Made by a program: the position numbers and the translations under genes. This document shows, one piece after another, positions 10,646 through 20,183 of a DNA stretch of 64,000 bases. Under the pieces are notes generated by a model. It did not search any database, was not told the origin of the DNA, and was given only the letters and a program-made list of their open reading frames with translations. The DNA is from Dicyema japonicum (lineage: Eukaryota > Dicyemida > Rhombozoa > Dicyemidae). The first letter of the stretch is position 1. The number at the start of each line of letters is the position of its first letter. The DNA lies in assembly GCA_011109175.1 (NCBI GenBank), contig RDEW01000069.1, forward strand, positions 102,184 through 166,183. Direction: 5' to 3'.

Positions 10646-10833
10646 AACTTACATCATATTGGCCAATTTATGGCTAAAAGTTCACGTCATGGGTTAAAAA
10701 AATCCAATTTTGCTAAGAAATTGGCTAATTCTCAAATGCAACTTATATCATATTGGCCAATTTATGGCTTAAAGTTCACGTCATGGGTTAAAAAAATCCA
10801 ATTTTGCCGAAAAATTGGCTAATTCTCAAATTG
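10646..10833. repeat. 94-bp tandem direct duplication, 2 copies
   Basis: AACTTACATCATATTGGCCA at 10646 recurs at 10740 with a few substitutions. Each copy also contains an internal ATTGGC(T/C)AA doublet. Confidence 0.88.
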
Positions 10834-10956
10834 GGCCAAGATGAGGTCCTGATAGAGCGTGCTGGGATCTCGTGATTAGATAGTTTCTGTAACCGTGGTC
10901 TCTGGTGTTATATTAATAATATTTTTTTTAAATTTTAATATCTTGTTGTTGTGGAC

Positions 10957-11349
10957 ATGGTGGTTTCTTGTAAGAAAAGAAAAAAATGTTTCATTCGACC
11001 TATCTACGAAAATTACTAAAAGAAAAAACAATAGGACCGTAGAGAATGTAGTCGATGACTTTACCAAAACGCAAAAAGTTGTCAATATTGACCTTAAAGA
11101 ACATATCCCTCTACAATGTCTATTTACAAAGTTCACACTGTGGACCTGATACAATAGGCTGTGGAGATCGTTGAGTCTGCAACATCAAAATTCAAGAAGA
11201 TTTCCCGTGGTGGATGGCCTCTGATAACGATAGCTTTTAACTTGAGATTTTGGAAATCCAAGTCCATTGCCGATTTCAAGTGCTTGCTTTCCTCCAAATC
11301 CTTTGTGCTCTGTCAGTGGAAGAAAAACAGTTGGTAAAAGTTTCAAACT
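10957..11349 (+). pseudogene. Myb/SANT-like family member, frameshifted
   Basis: It starts ATGGTGGTTTCTTGTAAG, parallel to the start of the minus-strand copy at 9214. It then passes through VSFDLSTKITKRKNNRTVEN, KTQKVVNIDLKEH and, after frame changes, AVEIVESATSKFKKISRGGW PLITIAFNLRF. The DNA is strongly similar to the reverse complement of 8870-9214, but indels and a stop break the frame. It could be an inverted duplicate of that gene. Confidence 0.5.
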
Positions 11350-11371
11350 TTGGAAAACGTTTTGGTGAGTT

Positions 11372-11611
11372 TTGTTGCCAATTTGCAAAATTACTCACCT
11401 CAGGAAGGAACTTTTGTGTACTTGCAACGAAGATTCCCAGACAAATTTTAGAAAGGAGATTCTGTGTGGAATTAAAGCATCAATTAAAGAATATAATGAT
11501 TCCTTGCCAAGCTTGGATATCAGCGATATCACCGATATCATATATTCTGGGCACTGTATTTATGAGGCTCTTACCAAGAAAAACACTAAAGAAGTTGGGA
11601 ATAATCAATGA
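11372..11611 (+). other. Coding-like fragment, possibly retroelement
   Basis: A 79-codon frame includes IKEYNDSLPSLDISDITDII YSGHCIYEAL. The DITD-n-YSG-n-I pattern recalls a segment before the RT domain in some invertebrate retroelements. It is too short and degraded to be sure. It may belong with the Myb/SANT-like fragment just upstream, which would make that family part of a mobile element. Confidence 0.25.
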
Positions 11612-12380
11612 AAAACAAACTCACTAAACTTAAGCAACAACTTGAGCAAATTCAAATGGCTAGTGAAATGAACCAAAAGAATCAATTTGAAAAAGAAATT
11701 TCCCTCATTGCTGATTATTCAGGGAGTACCATTTGACAGAAAAAACAAAAAGGACCATAACACGATTAGCGCTAGGCAATTAGTCATAAGAGATGTATCG
11801 TGCGCTTAGCTTCCTCCTCCGACCAATTATTACTGATTATTTTCACGGTGGTACCTAGTATCGTCATCTCGCCATTTTGCTAGGTGATAGCCCGAAAACG
11901 GTAGGGATCTCAGAAGCGACCATATTCCTCAAAAACTAGTTATTAACATTAAGCAGGATATCAAGGAAGATGTTTTCCTGAGGTTAAGCATTTCTCGTGT
12001 GGATTGGCCCATGATTTTCATGTCGAATAATTTGTGATTTACCTAAAGAATTTTCAAGAAAATAAACGGGGGCCAGCTGTTTGAGGAAAGATCTCTAATT
12101 TTCAGGTCACCAACGAATGAACATAGTGGATTCCCTTATTCTTGTCCGAACCTGTGGAATTTATAGCCATTCATTCCTATTGACTTCTTTGATAATGGAG
12201 TGACGAGTGTAGGATATGTTCTACTTTGTAAAGAGCCATGTCTCTATAAACATCAGGCCAACTAACTACTTAAAAGCCATAATATCAGATAACTGTAAAT
12301 CATTATTGTAATATTAATAATTGAATACTCAAATCTGTAATTGATAATAACGTTTTCCGTTGTATTTTATTATGTAAACC
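11612..12380. other. Intergenic, no firm feature
   Basis: Short coding-like scraps (a coiled-coil-like run near 11640-11730) but no supported gene. Confidence 0.3.
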
Positions 12381-12622
12381 ATAGCAAATATTACAGCAAT
12401 TCCATCAATCACACAAACAGCTATTATAAATTCGTTTTCTAAATTTTACTCAATATTACTGAATGCCTGAGAGTTCGTTGTACTTCGAGTACCATGGCTT
12501 GATAGCAAATATTACAGCAATTCCATCAATCACACAAACAGCTATTATAAATTCGTTTTCTAAATTTTACTCAATATTACTGAATGCCTGAGAGTTCGTT
12601 GTACTTCGAGTACCATGGCTTG
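12381..12622. repeat. 121-bp tandem direct duplication, 2 copies
   Basis: Copies at 12381-12501 and 12502-12622 (ATAGCAAATATTACAGCAAT to GTACCATGGCTTG) are identical as read. The array ends five bases before the stop codon of the minus-strand gene at 12627. Confidence 0.95.
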
Positions 12623-12626
12623 TCAT

Positions 12627-13297
12627 TTAATTCCAAGTTGTGGAGGTCTTTAATTTTGTATTCAAGTGTGTTGACTTGTATTTTAGATTTTCATATTTTT
12701 CAAAATCACATCCGAGTCCTAATGTTGGTTATTATAAGTTACCGTTTCCAGTGAATAATGTATTATTATCTTTTTTTGATATTTGCATTTTCATGTCTTT
12801 TATATTTATACTTCCATATTTAGGAATAGTTACAACTGTTTCACTGCTGTTATAATAACCATTAGTCGAAATTTCCCACTTTTCACTAAACTGATCTGTA
12901 TGATTGGAAATCAACGTTAATTCCCAAGAAAAGTAAGATATATTGTTTGCTCCAAAGAAGACTGACATTGTTAATTCTATATCATTTTTCTTCCATATAA
13001 GCTCACACAGGAAATTTTCAGAAAAACTAAATTCAAAAAATGCGTCATTTAAATTTTCATATTTCATCTTCGTAAATATAATGTGATTACAGTATTATTG
13101 ATTATATATTCAACGTCAATTATTCCACTGAATAACATTACGACCCGTTCGTCCACCAATGCACCCCACAAGGGAACATTATTGTACAACATTTTAAAAG
13201 TCTTTATATTATTCATCACTGATTTATTGATTATTAAACACGTGTATATTCCTATTATTGATAAATTTTGTACACCTAGCAATTGGAGCATTCTCAC
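12627..13297 (-). CDS. Hypothetical gene with two tiny introns (24 and 23 nt)
   Basis: Reading leftward, a frame from the 13297 region ends at a GT...AG interval at 13068-13090 (23 nt). It continues in frame from 13067 (KYENLNDAFFEFSFSENF...) to a second interval at 12719-12742 (24 nt) and then in frame to TAA at 12627-12629. Both splices restore one phase. This yields about 200 residues with ELTLISNHTDQFSEKWEIST and N-glycosylation-like NNT/NHT/NSS sites. I do not recognise the family. The 5' start is uncertain and further upstream exons are likely. Confidence 0.5.
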
Positions 13298-13788
13298 AAC
13301 AATTGTTCTAATTATGAATTATTTTTTTCAAATAACGTGGAAATTAAAGTTTTAAAAAACAAATTAAATTTTATAGATTTTTTATAAAGCGTTTCGACAT
13401 TTCACTTAAAACTTATAAGTCTGATAAATCAAGTTTATCACTAATGTTAGCTATATCTACATTAACTGGATGTACCCCCGTATATCGCTCTTATGGATTC
13501 TGAGTTTGCCATCGAATTTGGCTTCTAAAATAAATGAAAGACTATTTTAATTTTTTATATTTAATTTTATTGCAAAATCTTTAAATAATTAATCAAATTG
13601 GGAGAATTTAATGTCCTTGCAACGTCTCACCATGGAATTATTCCAAAGACCAAGGGTAAACACCAACTAACTAATCCCGTGTTCCCGATACATTCAAGTA
13701 GAGCCCGTATCCAAGCAAAATGATCAAGAGTAGTTTGTCCTGGAAGTGAAGTCGAAGTCAGAACTCGTTGCCCATGAGCGGAATAGTA
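13298..13788. other. AT-rich intergenic DNA up to the histone array
   Basis: No supported gene. The left edge of the retrotransposon-derived region is near 13789. Confidence 0.35.
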
Positions 13789-14390
13789 TGCTCACTTATG
13801 GTGCGCACTCCTGGTATTGCAGTGAGGAACGCGAAAAGTGCCTCACCAACTTGAGGAAGGTTCGGCGGCGGGCAATACGGTATTCTATAGGATTGTCTTA
13901 TAGAGCGCCGCTGCCTGAAAGAGGATATCCGGATTTTAAGGACCCGGAGGAAGTAATTAAAAAGATCTTAAAACTAAATTAAAGAAGGAGGTACGGGGAA
14001 GACGAAAGTGATGCCACGAAAACGCTGCCGCAAGGCGGTGAAAGGGTACTTAGTTTGGTTGTAGGAAAAAAAGTCAAGTGGAAAAAAGGTCAAGCGGAAA
14101 AAAAAGTCAAGTCCGTAAGCGGAAAAAAGGTCAAGCGGAAAAAAAAGTCAAGTTGTCTTTTTTTAATTTATATCGCATTTTTGTGATACTACTAGCATCT
14201 TTTAATTTTTAAAAATTTTTTCAATACTTGACTTTTTTTCCGCTTGACTTTTTTTCCCCTTACGGACTTGACTTTTTTTCCGCTTGACCTTTTTTCCGCT
14301 TGACTTTTTTTCCGCACTCCACTTAGTTTAGTTCTTCCCTAATTTCTAACTATTTGTTTTTGCCTAATAAAAATTTTTCCTTCCATTCCA
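13789..14390 (+). mobile_element. Histone-associated retrotransposon, 5'-truncated copy (3' end of ORF2 and 3' UTR)
   Basis: From 13789 the sequence is nearly identical to 60255-60510: the end of ORF2 (YGAHSWYCSEEREKCLTN...) with its stop near 13979, then the 3' UTR landmark ACGCTGCCGCAAGGCGGTG. The UTR is interrupted by a small transposon (14057-14320) and resumes to the element end at GCCTAATAAAAATTTTTCC plus a TTCC-type tail at about 14389. The next base starts the H3 leader (ATCGATAATTTTC), the same H3 entry point as the near-full-length copy ending at 44649. Confidence 0.85.
14057..14320. mobile_element. 264-bp MITE, 9-bp target duplication
   Basis: Flanked by ACTTAGTTT on both sides (14048-14056 and 14321-14329). 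Ends are GGTTGTAGGAAAAAAAGTCA and, inverted, GGAGTGCGGAAAAAAAGTCA: imperfect terminal repeats made of many GTCAAG-CGGAAAAAA modules. There is no coding capacity. The 9-bp duplication points to a Mutator-like (MULE) mobiliser. The larger relative at 15321-16791 shares both termini. Confidence 0.8.
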
Positions 14391-14421
14391 TCGATAATTT
14401 TCATTCATTCATCGATAAATA
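14390..14421 (+). promoter_or_regulatory. H3 leader segment in front of the chimeric ORF
   Basis: ATCGATAATTTTCATTC... to the H3 ATG matches the native H3 leader (for example 24391-24426). Upstream of it is retrotransposon, so the rest of the native H3 promoter is missing here. Confidence 0.6.
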
Positions 14422-15320
14422 ATGGCACGAACAAAACAAACTGCTAGAAAATCAACTGGAGCAAAAGTTCCAAGGACGAAAATGGTTCAAAAAGTGAGTA
14501 CCAAAGGATCTAAACGGGCGGCAGTTAAAGTTAGTAGCACAACACGTTCCATAAGAAGTCTCGACGATTATCAGGACATCTCACGTGTGGTCTGTGACAC
14601 AGCGGCCCACGTGGTGGAAGGACTCTTCATAAATAAGCCCACTATTGGACTATATTTTAGAGGAGTCCGAGGTATCGAGAAGCTCAGGAGAGTCGTTCGC
14701 GACTCGATCCTTCTGTCCTTCAGAGTAAACATGGGGATCGATGGCAGGGCTGCTTTCCACACTGTAGCGGACATCCCCACACAGCTAGCGGTTGATCAAG
14801 CTGTGCCTGCACCGAGGAGGATGGAGGTTGAGAGCAAGACTCAGCCTCCTGTAATGGATCCAAGGACCGAGGAAAACATCCCAGCACAGCTAGCGTTGAA
14901 CAAGCTGTGCCTGGGACGAAAAGGATGGAGGTTGAGAGCAAGACTCAGCCTCTTGAAATGAATCAAGGACCGAGAACCGAGGGCAGGGCTGAATCCGTCA
15001 CACAGCCAGCGGTCCAACAGGCTGTGCCTGCCCTCGACGAAGGAAGACAAGAAGACCGTCTCCCGATGACTGTAGGCTGGACTACAGTAGGGAGAAAGAG
15101 GAAGTCTGCGGTTTCTGCCAAACCGCAGAACGTGCGTGATTCGGGTCCAGAAACCGCAAAGTGCCCTAAAAAGCATTTTGCAGGCTCGAATCAATCCAGA
15201 GCGCACGTGCCTAAAGAGAAGAACAAACAACAGGTATTCGGGGGACTAACTACACTAGTTCGGCTAGAGGTGCCGAAGATAGGAGTGGTTAAACTCCTAT
15301 GTGGCATAGGTACTCTGGCT

Positions 15321-16791
15321 GGTTGTAGGAAAAAAAGTCAAGTGGAAAAAAGGTCAAGCGGAAAAAAAAGTCAAGTCCGTAAGCGAAAAAAAGTCAAGCG
15401 GAAAAAAAGTCAAGTTGTCTTTTTTTAGTTTATATCGCATTTTTGTGATACTACTAGCATCTTTTAATTTTTAAAAATTTTTTCAATACTTGACTTTTTT
15501 TCCGCTTGACTTTTTTTCCATTTTTGAAAATTTTTCCTTATAAATTTTCGAAATTTAGCGCAAAATGGAAAAAAAGTCAAGTCCGCTAACGAAATTACGG
15601 ACTTGACTTTTTTCCGCTTTGGTATAATCGCTTTGACTAAATCAATTTAAGAACTTCAAGGTAATAATAAAAAAAATATTTTTTATTATAAAATGAATAA
15701 AAATTAAATTAGGGCATCTGAATGGCCATGCTATTTCCCCTAACAATAGCCAACGAGATACGTTCTCGGAACCAACTAGTCTCTCGCAGATCCTTGGTCA
15801 CAGCTTGAATCATGGAGCCGATCTTACGAACCAACTCATCTGCTTGGGGGCCAAGGATTCATAATATAATAAAATTGACTTAACTTTTTTCGCTTTGGTT
15901 TAATCTTTTTGACCTTGACTTTTTTCGCTTTGGTTTAATCTTTTTGACTTAATCAATATACGGATTTTAATTCCTTTGGAAAAAGAATTTCAACAAGAAC
16001 AAATAAAAAACGATTGATACAAAAAAAAAACTTTTAAATATATTTCTGGATCGCCAGGACGGAAAAAAACAGTAGGAGAGGCCCTAAAACCAATTGCATG
16101 GAATATTAAATATTCTTTTGATTCACATTAAATAATCCCTTGATTCACGTTAAATAAAAATCATATGTTTATTTTTTTTAAAGCCTTTTCATGAGAGCCA
16201 TAGTATTTTATAGCTCCGCATAGGCAGGACACACACTTTATTTAAGTAAAGAACAGTTAATTTTAACTAATCGTAGAACCAAGGAATTATCTTCACTTCT
16301 TTTTTTCTTTTTCTTGTGTGAGTGTCCTTTCTAGACAATTTAGTTAAAAGTAGAAAAAATCATTTTTAGAATTTATTTCCACCACGTGTAGTTTTAGTTG
16401 TGGCGAGACATTGTAATTCATTAACATTAGCCAAAATTAACTATTTAAATAATTTGTTATTCTAAACTCGCTTACTTTAAAATGAAACGATCATGAATAA
16501 AAATCTTAATTTATAAACGGAAAAAAAGTCAAGTCCGTAATTTCGTTAACGGACTTAACTTTTTTTCCGTTTTGCGCTAAATTTCGAAAATTTATAAGGG
16601 AAAAATTTTCAAAAATGGAAAAAAAGTCAAGCGGAAAAAAAGTAAAGTATTGAAAAAATTTTTAAAAATTAAAAGATGCTAGTAGTATCACAAAAATGCG
16701 ATATAAACTAAAAAAAGACAACTTGACTTTTTTTCCGCTTGACTTTTTTTCCGCTTGACCTTTTTTCCCCTTGACTTTTTTTCCGCACTCC
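15321..16791. mobile_element. 1471-bp foldback DNA transposon (MULE-like), 9-bp target duplication
   Basis: Target duplication ACTCTGGCT at 15312-15320 and 16792-16800. Precise removal restores the gag sequence GTLATYAKGR seen in other copies. Termini are the same as the MITE at 14057-14320, and the outer 250-280 bp of each side form a long inverted repeat (compare 15414-15495 with the inverse of 16646-16727). I see no transposase. The interior holds captured host or transposon pieces, including an RT fragment (15711-15862) and a segment around 16234-16345 that recurs at 57520-57645. Confidence 0.8.
15711..15862 (-). pseudogene. Captured C-terminal RT-family fragment inside the DNA transposon
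   Basis: The minus strand reads DELVRKIGSMIQAVTKDLRE followed by RERISLAIVRGNSMAIQM, the extreme C-terminal QRI-IA--RGN block of the invertebrate RT family. The first 45 bp (in plus orientation) are almost identical to 2917-2960. Confidence 0.6.
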
Positions 16792-17558
16792 ACTCTGGCT
16801 ACCTATGCGAAAGGAAGGATCGTCAGACGAGGAGAATCCCACTTGTTGGTGGGATTCAGAAATGACGTGGACGCCTCAGCTTTTGAAGCTGAGGTGAATA
16901 AGAAGGTTCCTTTTGGGCCCGGGGCACATAACATGTCTCGGGTCATCCCCAAGGTACACGACTCGATTGTACTAGTCTTCGGAGTCCCTCTGGACTTTGT
17001 TGATGAGGATGTACTCGAGTACATCAAAAAGGACTACCCCACGGCGCACAAGATCGAGCGCTTCAAGAGTGGGAGTCAGAGACTAAGGACTCTCAAGGTC
17101 TGGATCAGGTCCGGAGCAGAAGCTGAGAGGATCTGCCTTGAGAAGTTAAAGATAGGTTACTTTAGATTTGGTGTGGCCCGAGAGCGACCGGTAGCAATCC
17201 AGTGCTACAGATGCCAGGGATTCGGCCACACCAGCTCCCGCTGCACTTATAAAGAGAAGTGCCTAAATTGCGGGGGTCCACATTCACGGAAGGCCTGTCA
17301 ATCCAGAGTCAGGTCTCTCAAGTGCGTGAACTGTGGCTTGGAGGGACACAGGGCGAGCCATACCAAGTGCCCCCTGTATCAGGAGGCGACGGAGAAGGTA
17401 CCACAGGGGAGAAGGCAGGCGCCCTCCTCTGGAGTGGTCAGTGATGTAAGCGCTGTCCACCGCGTGGTAAGTCGATACTGTAGCAGCACAGGTTCAACGT
17501 TCCCTAATGCGCTTAGGGACATTGCGCTCTGCGATAGGAAGGTAAGTGCGGCGAAGTG

Positions 17559-18621
17559 ATGTTACGCATCATTTCAGTTAATGTTAGGTCCCTCCGGAGA
17601 AGAAGGAAGGCCATCGAGGATCTTCTGGACTCTTTGGAGGTGGACATCTTGGTCCTTAACGAGACCAAGAGTAAGGATACGGCTGCTGCAGGCTTTAAAG
17701 GCTATACTAGTTGTCATCTCTTGTGGAATGACACACATAGAGGTTCGGGCACTAGTATCTATTGGAGGACGAGTCTAGCAGCAGTCGTCCAAGGTATTTC
17801 AAATTGTCCTCATTGCGAGTTAATATTATTACGAATCAGATTATCTAGCTTTAGCGTTGTTATAGGGGCAATGTATGCCAAGCAGTTGTGGTTGTGTAAG
17901 GACCACATTAAAACTGTATTTGACATTCATCCCCATTGCGTTATTTTTGGTGATCTGAATGCTAAGCATTCAGATTTTGGCTGTTTTGTTAATAATAGGG
18001 CTGGATCAGCACTCCGGGAATTAGCTTGGAATCTTGGGCTCTCAGTCACTACATCGACGGACCCCAATCACAAAGATACACGAGGAGGAGAGGACTTCTT
18101 GGGTATGGCCGTAGCCTCCCCTTCATTAATTGGTATGCTCTCTGTACCTCGTGTTCTTAGGGACATCGGAAGCGATCACCGTCCCCTACTCACCGAGCTT
18201 CACGAACCTGTTCGACCTCAGGCCCCAATTGGCTATGACTTGGGCTCTGGCACTTGGGATAACCTGGAGTCGTTCATGGATAGAAAACTCCCTTCTCTCA
18301 AAGGGCAAGTTTGTAGTGAAGCGGACGTGGAGGAATTGGATGCCACCCTGGGTGGTATCCTCGAGGAATACATGCGGACTAACTTCCGGTTACGTCCGCA
18401 AGGTGGAGGCTCCGCACGAATTCCAGGCCTGATTTTAAGTAAGATAACACTTAGAAAGAGGTACCTGCGGTTCAAAGCGAGGAGCACGTATGAAGAGAAC
18501 CGGATCTTCTACCAGAAGAAGGTAACACCTTACGAAGGGAAATCCGGAAGGCGCTCGTCGACTATCAGAGCAACAAATGGAGGAGGGCCTGCGAGAGGGT
18601 GAACCCCGCATGGCCGGACTT
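17559..18621 (+). pseudogene. Retrotransposon ORF2, endonuclease domain, truncated
   Basis: ATG 17559 overlaps the ORF1 stop by one base (TGATG). The frame encodes an APE-type endonuclease: ISVNVRSL (Asn), ILVLNETK (Glu), GSGTSIYWR, VIFGDLNAKHSDFG and DIGSDHRPLL (catalytic Asp/His). A 1-nt loss near 18523 shifts the frame just before the 18621 deletion joint. The RT domain is absent. Confidence 0.85.
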
Positions 18622-19807
18622 CTAAGATAATCCAATCCTTTTCGCCTAATTGAAAATGTTTTTCGAGACGCAATGTCGTTTTAAATTGTTAATTCACGGG
18701 AATTTCTAATCATATGCAGTTTCTATCAACTAGCTAAAAATACCTTTAGCCCATAAAACCCAACTTTAATGTAACAAACTAACCAAATAAATCTCAAGTA
18801 CAAAAATAAGACAAATTTTTAATTTTGACACTGTTTAAAAAACAAAAAAACTATATCATTTTCTTTTAATGTAACAAATTTTTAATTTTTGACACTGTTT
18901 AAAAAACAAAAAAACTATTTCAATTTGATTTTAATATAAAAAATTAAATAAATCGCTGTCGAAAAAATTGGGGTCAAAAATCCAGGTTTTTGCGGCTGAT
19001 TGAACTCAAACCAAGTTCATTCAACGCGTCTTGCTTTTGCGCGTTAAAATATGAAATCAGATTGAAAATTGGACGCACGTGGGCGGAGATTTGATAATTG
19101 ATTATTTTTTAGTTTTTAGAAATTAAATTTGTCTATTATTCTTGTTTATGTAAGCCTTGTTAACCTTTAACTAAATTATTTATTTTTTTGATTACCTAAA
19201 TGCTACATTCTAAGATAGTTCTAGATATTGACTTAGTCAGCTAGGCTTACAGTTGGTTAGTAATAATGTAACTTTTTTTTCAAAATAACTCTTGTAAGTG
19301 ACTGATTATTGTATTTAAGAGACTGAATCGGTATATAGAGGGGAGCAACTTTCTACGACCTAATCAATTTGGATTCCGTCCGGGAAGATCATGTGGAGAT
19401 TGTATCCACTCACTAAACTACGAAATTATAAATACATTGGAGAAGAAATTGATTTGTCTAATTAAATTTGTCTACTATTCTTGTTTATGTAAGTCTTGTT
19501 ATCCTTTAACTAAATTAATTTAGTTTTTTGATTATCCAATTGCAAATCCATTCCAAGATAGTTCTTGACTTGTCAGCTAGGGTTACAATAGGTTAGTAAT
19601 AACCTAACTTTTTTCATGATAACTTTTGTAAGTAATTAAGATTTAATTATATCAATAGGGTTTTACTCCTTTGGAGTAATTTTCCGATAGATATCTTGAC
19701 AAAATAAAGGCAGATGTCTTAATACTAAGGGATCAAATGGATTTTCTGGTTAGCAAGTACTATAGTTATAAAAGTCAATTAAAGTAAAGGTTTATTTAAT
19801 AAAATTG
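18622..19807. other. Histone array spacer, unit 1 (H3-H2A), with fossil RT segment
   Basis: AT-rich spacer repeated in every unit. It includes a local duplication of a poly-A-rich block (about 18800 and 18870). Bases 19320-19455 encode, in one plus frame, RLNRYIEG, FLRPNQFGFRPGRSCGDCIH and SLNYEIINTLEKKL. This is an RT-domain motif block from a retrotransposon related to those in the window. There is no other gene. Confidence 0.7.
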
Positions 19808-20170
19808 TTAAGTGGATGCAGGTTTTGCGGGTTCAGCACTTTTGCGACAGATGTATCTTCCACAAGAGATTATTGCATTTTGTGTAAGTTCTTTTAATTC
19901 GTCATCGGCATTGATTGCGACAGACAGGTGACAAGGTTTGATCCTTCGCTTTGCAGCCTTGAGTGCAGTATTACCACAAAGTTCCAGCACTTCAGCACAT
20001 AGATACTCCATTACAGCTCCAACATAGATAGCAGCACCAACTGCAACTCGCATTCTGGTCTCACTTCTCAAGCATCTATGAATTCGACCAACTGGAAATT
20101 GCAAGCCTGCTCTAACTGATTTGCTTTTCGCTTTTGTACGTACTTTTCCACCTTTACCGCGAGTAGACAT
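19808..20170 (-). CDS. H2A: Histone H2A, unit 1
   Basis: Encodes 120 residues of a core nucleosome histone that pairs with H2B. The H2A signatures AGLQFPVGRIHR, VGAAIYVGAVMEYL and LELCGNTA are present. The N-terminal tail is SxRGKGGK and the C-terminus is short (KPAST) with no SQ-E/D-Y motif. The protein is unusually rich in cysteine (six) and the docking/acidic region is altered (DDELKELTQNAI). This copy and unit 2 share nucleotide variants (GCAGGTTTTGCGGGTTC) that differ from units 3-6, all synonymous. Its promoter is separated from it by a 2.8-kb retrotransposon inserted 14 bp upstream of the ATG. An AATAAA lies just downstream in H2A sense, and no stem-loop is visible. Confidence 0.93.
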   Translation of the reverse strand: MSTRGKGGKVRTKAKSKSVRAGLQFPVGRIHRCLRSETRMRVAVGAAIYVGAVMEYLCAEVLELCGNTALKAAKRRIKPCHLSVAINADDELKELTQNAIISCGRYICRKSAEPAKPAST

Positions 20171-20183
20171 TTTATTGAAAATT

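Larger units (their letters stand above)
14422..17559 (+). pseudogene. H3::H2B::gag chimeric ORF1 of the histone retrotransposon
   Basis: The frame begins with the first 18 codons of H3 (through KVPR), a two-codon joint, then the first 21 or so codons of H2B from its own ATG (14482), then the gag body ([20 protein letters not shown]). All are in one frame. A 1-nt deletion near 14890 shifts it. The rest of gag continues from about 14900, is split by a 1471-bp MULE-like insertion (15321-16791) and resumes at 16792. The C-terminal half has an RRM-like segment (VFGVPLDFVDEDVLEYIKKD) and three CCHC knuckles (CYRCQGFGHTSSRC, CLNCGGPHSRKAC, CVNCGLEGHRASHTKC) and stops at TGA 17557-17559. The serial H3 then H2B fusion implies that an H2B-started transcript was inserted into H3. 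Confidence 0.85.
14422..18621 (+). mobile_element. Histone retrotransposon copy A, 3'-deleted
   Basis: It covers the chimeric ORF1 and the first third of ORF2. At about 18621 it passes directly into the normal post-H3 spacer (AAGATAATCCAATCC, compare 24919). The remainder of ORF2, the 3' UTR and the expected downstream H3 gene have therefore been deleted together. GC content is clearly higher than in the histone spacer. Confidence 0.85.

Noticed and set aside
11985-12045. Possible fourth Myb/SANT-like fragment (VDWPMIFMSNN)
   Set aside because: Only a short loose match without the first Trp helix.
14841-15230. Minus-strand frames of 100-130 codons opposite gag
   Set aside because: They arise from the low stop density of the GC-rich retrotransposon. 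The compositions are odd (Arg/Leu/Ser) and they are only conserved because gag is.
17259-17444. 61-codon plus-strand frame inside the knuckle region of gag, present in each copy
   Set aside because: It overlaps ORF1 in another phase. The codons follow the gag reading, so it is a shadow.
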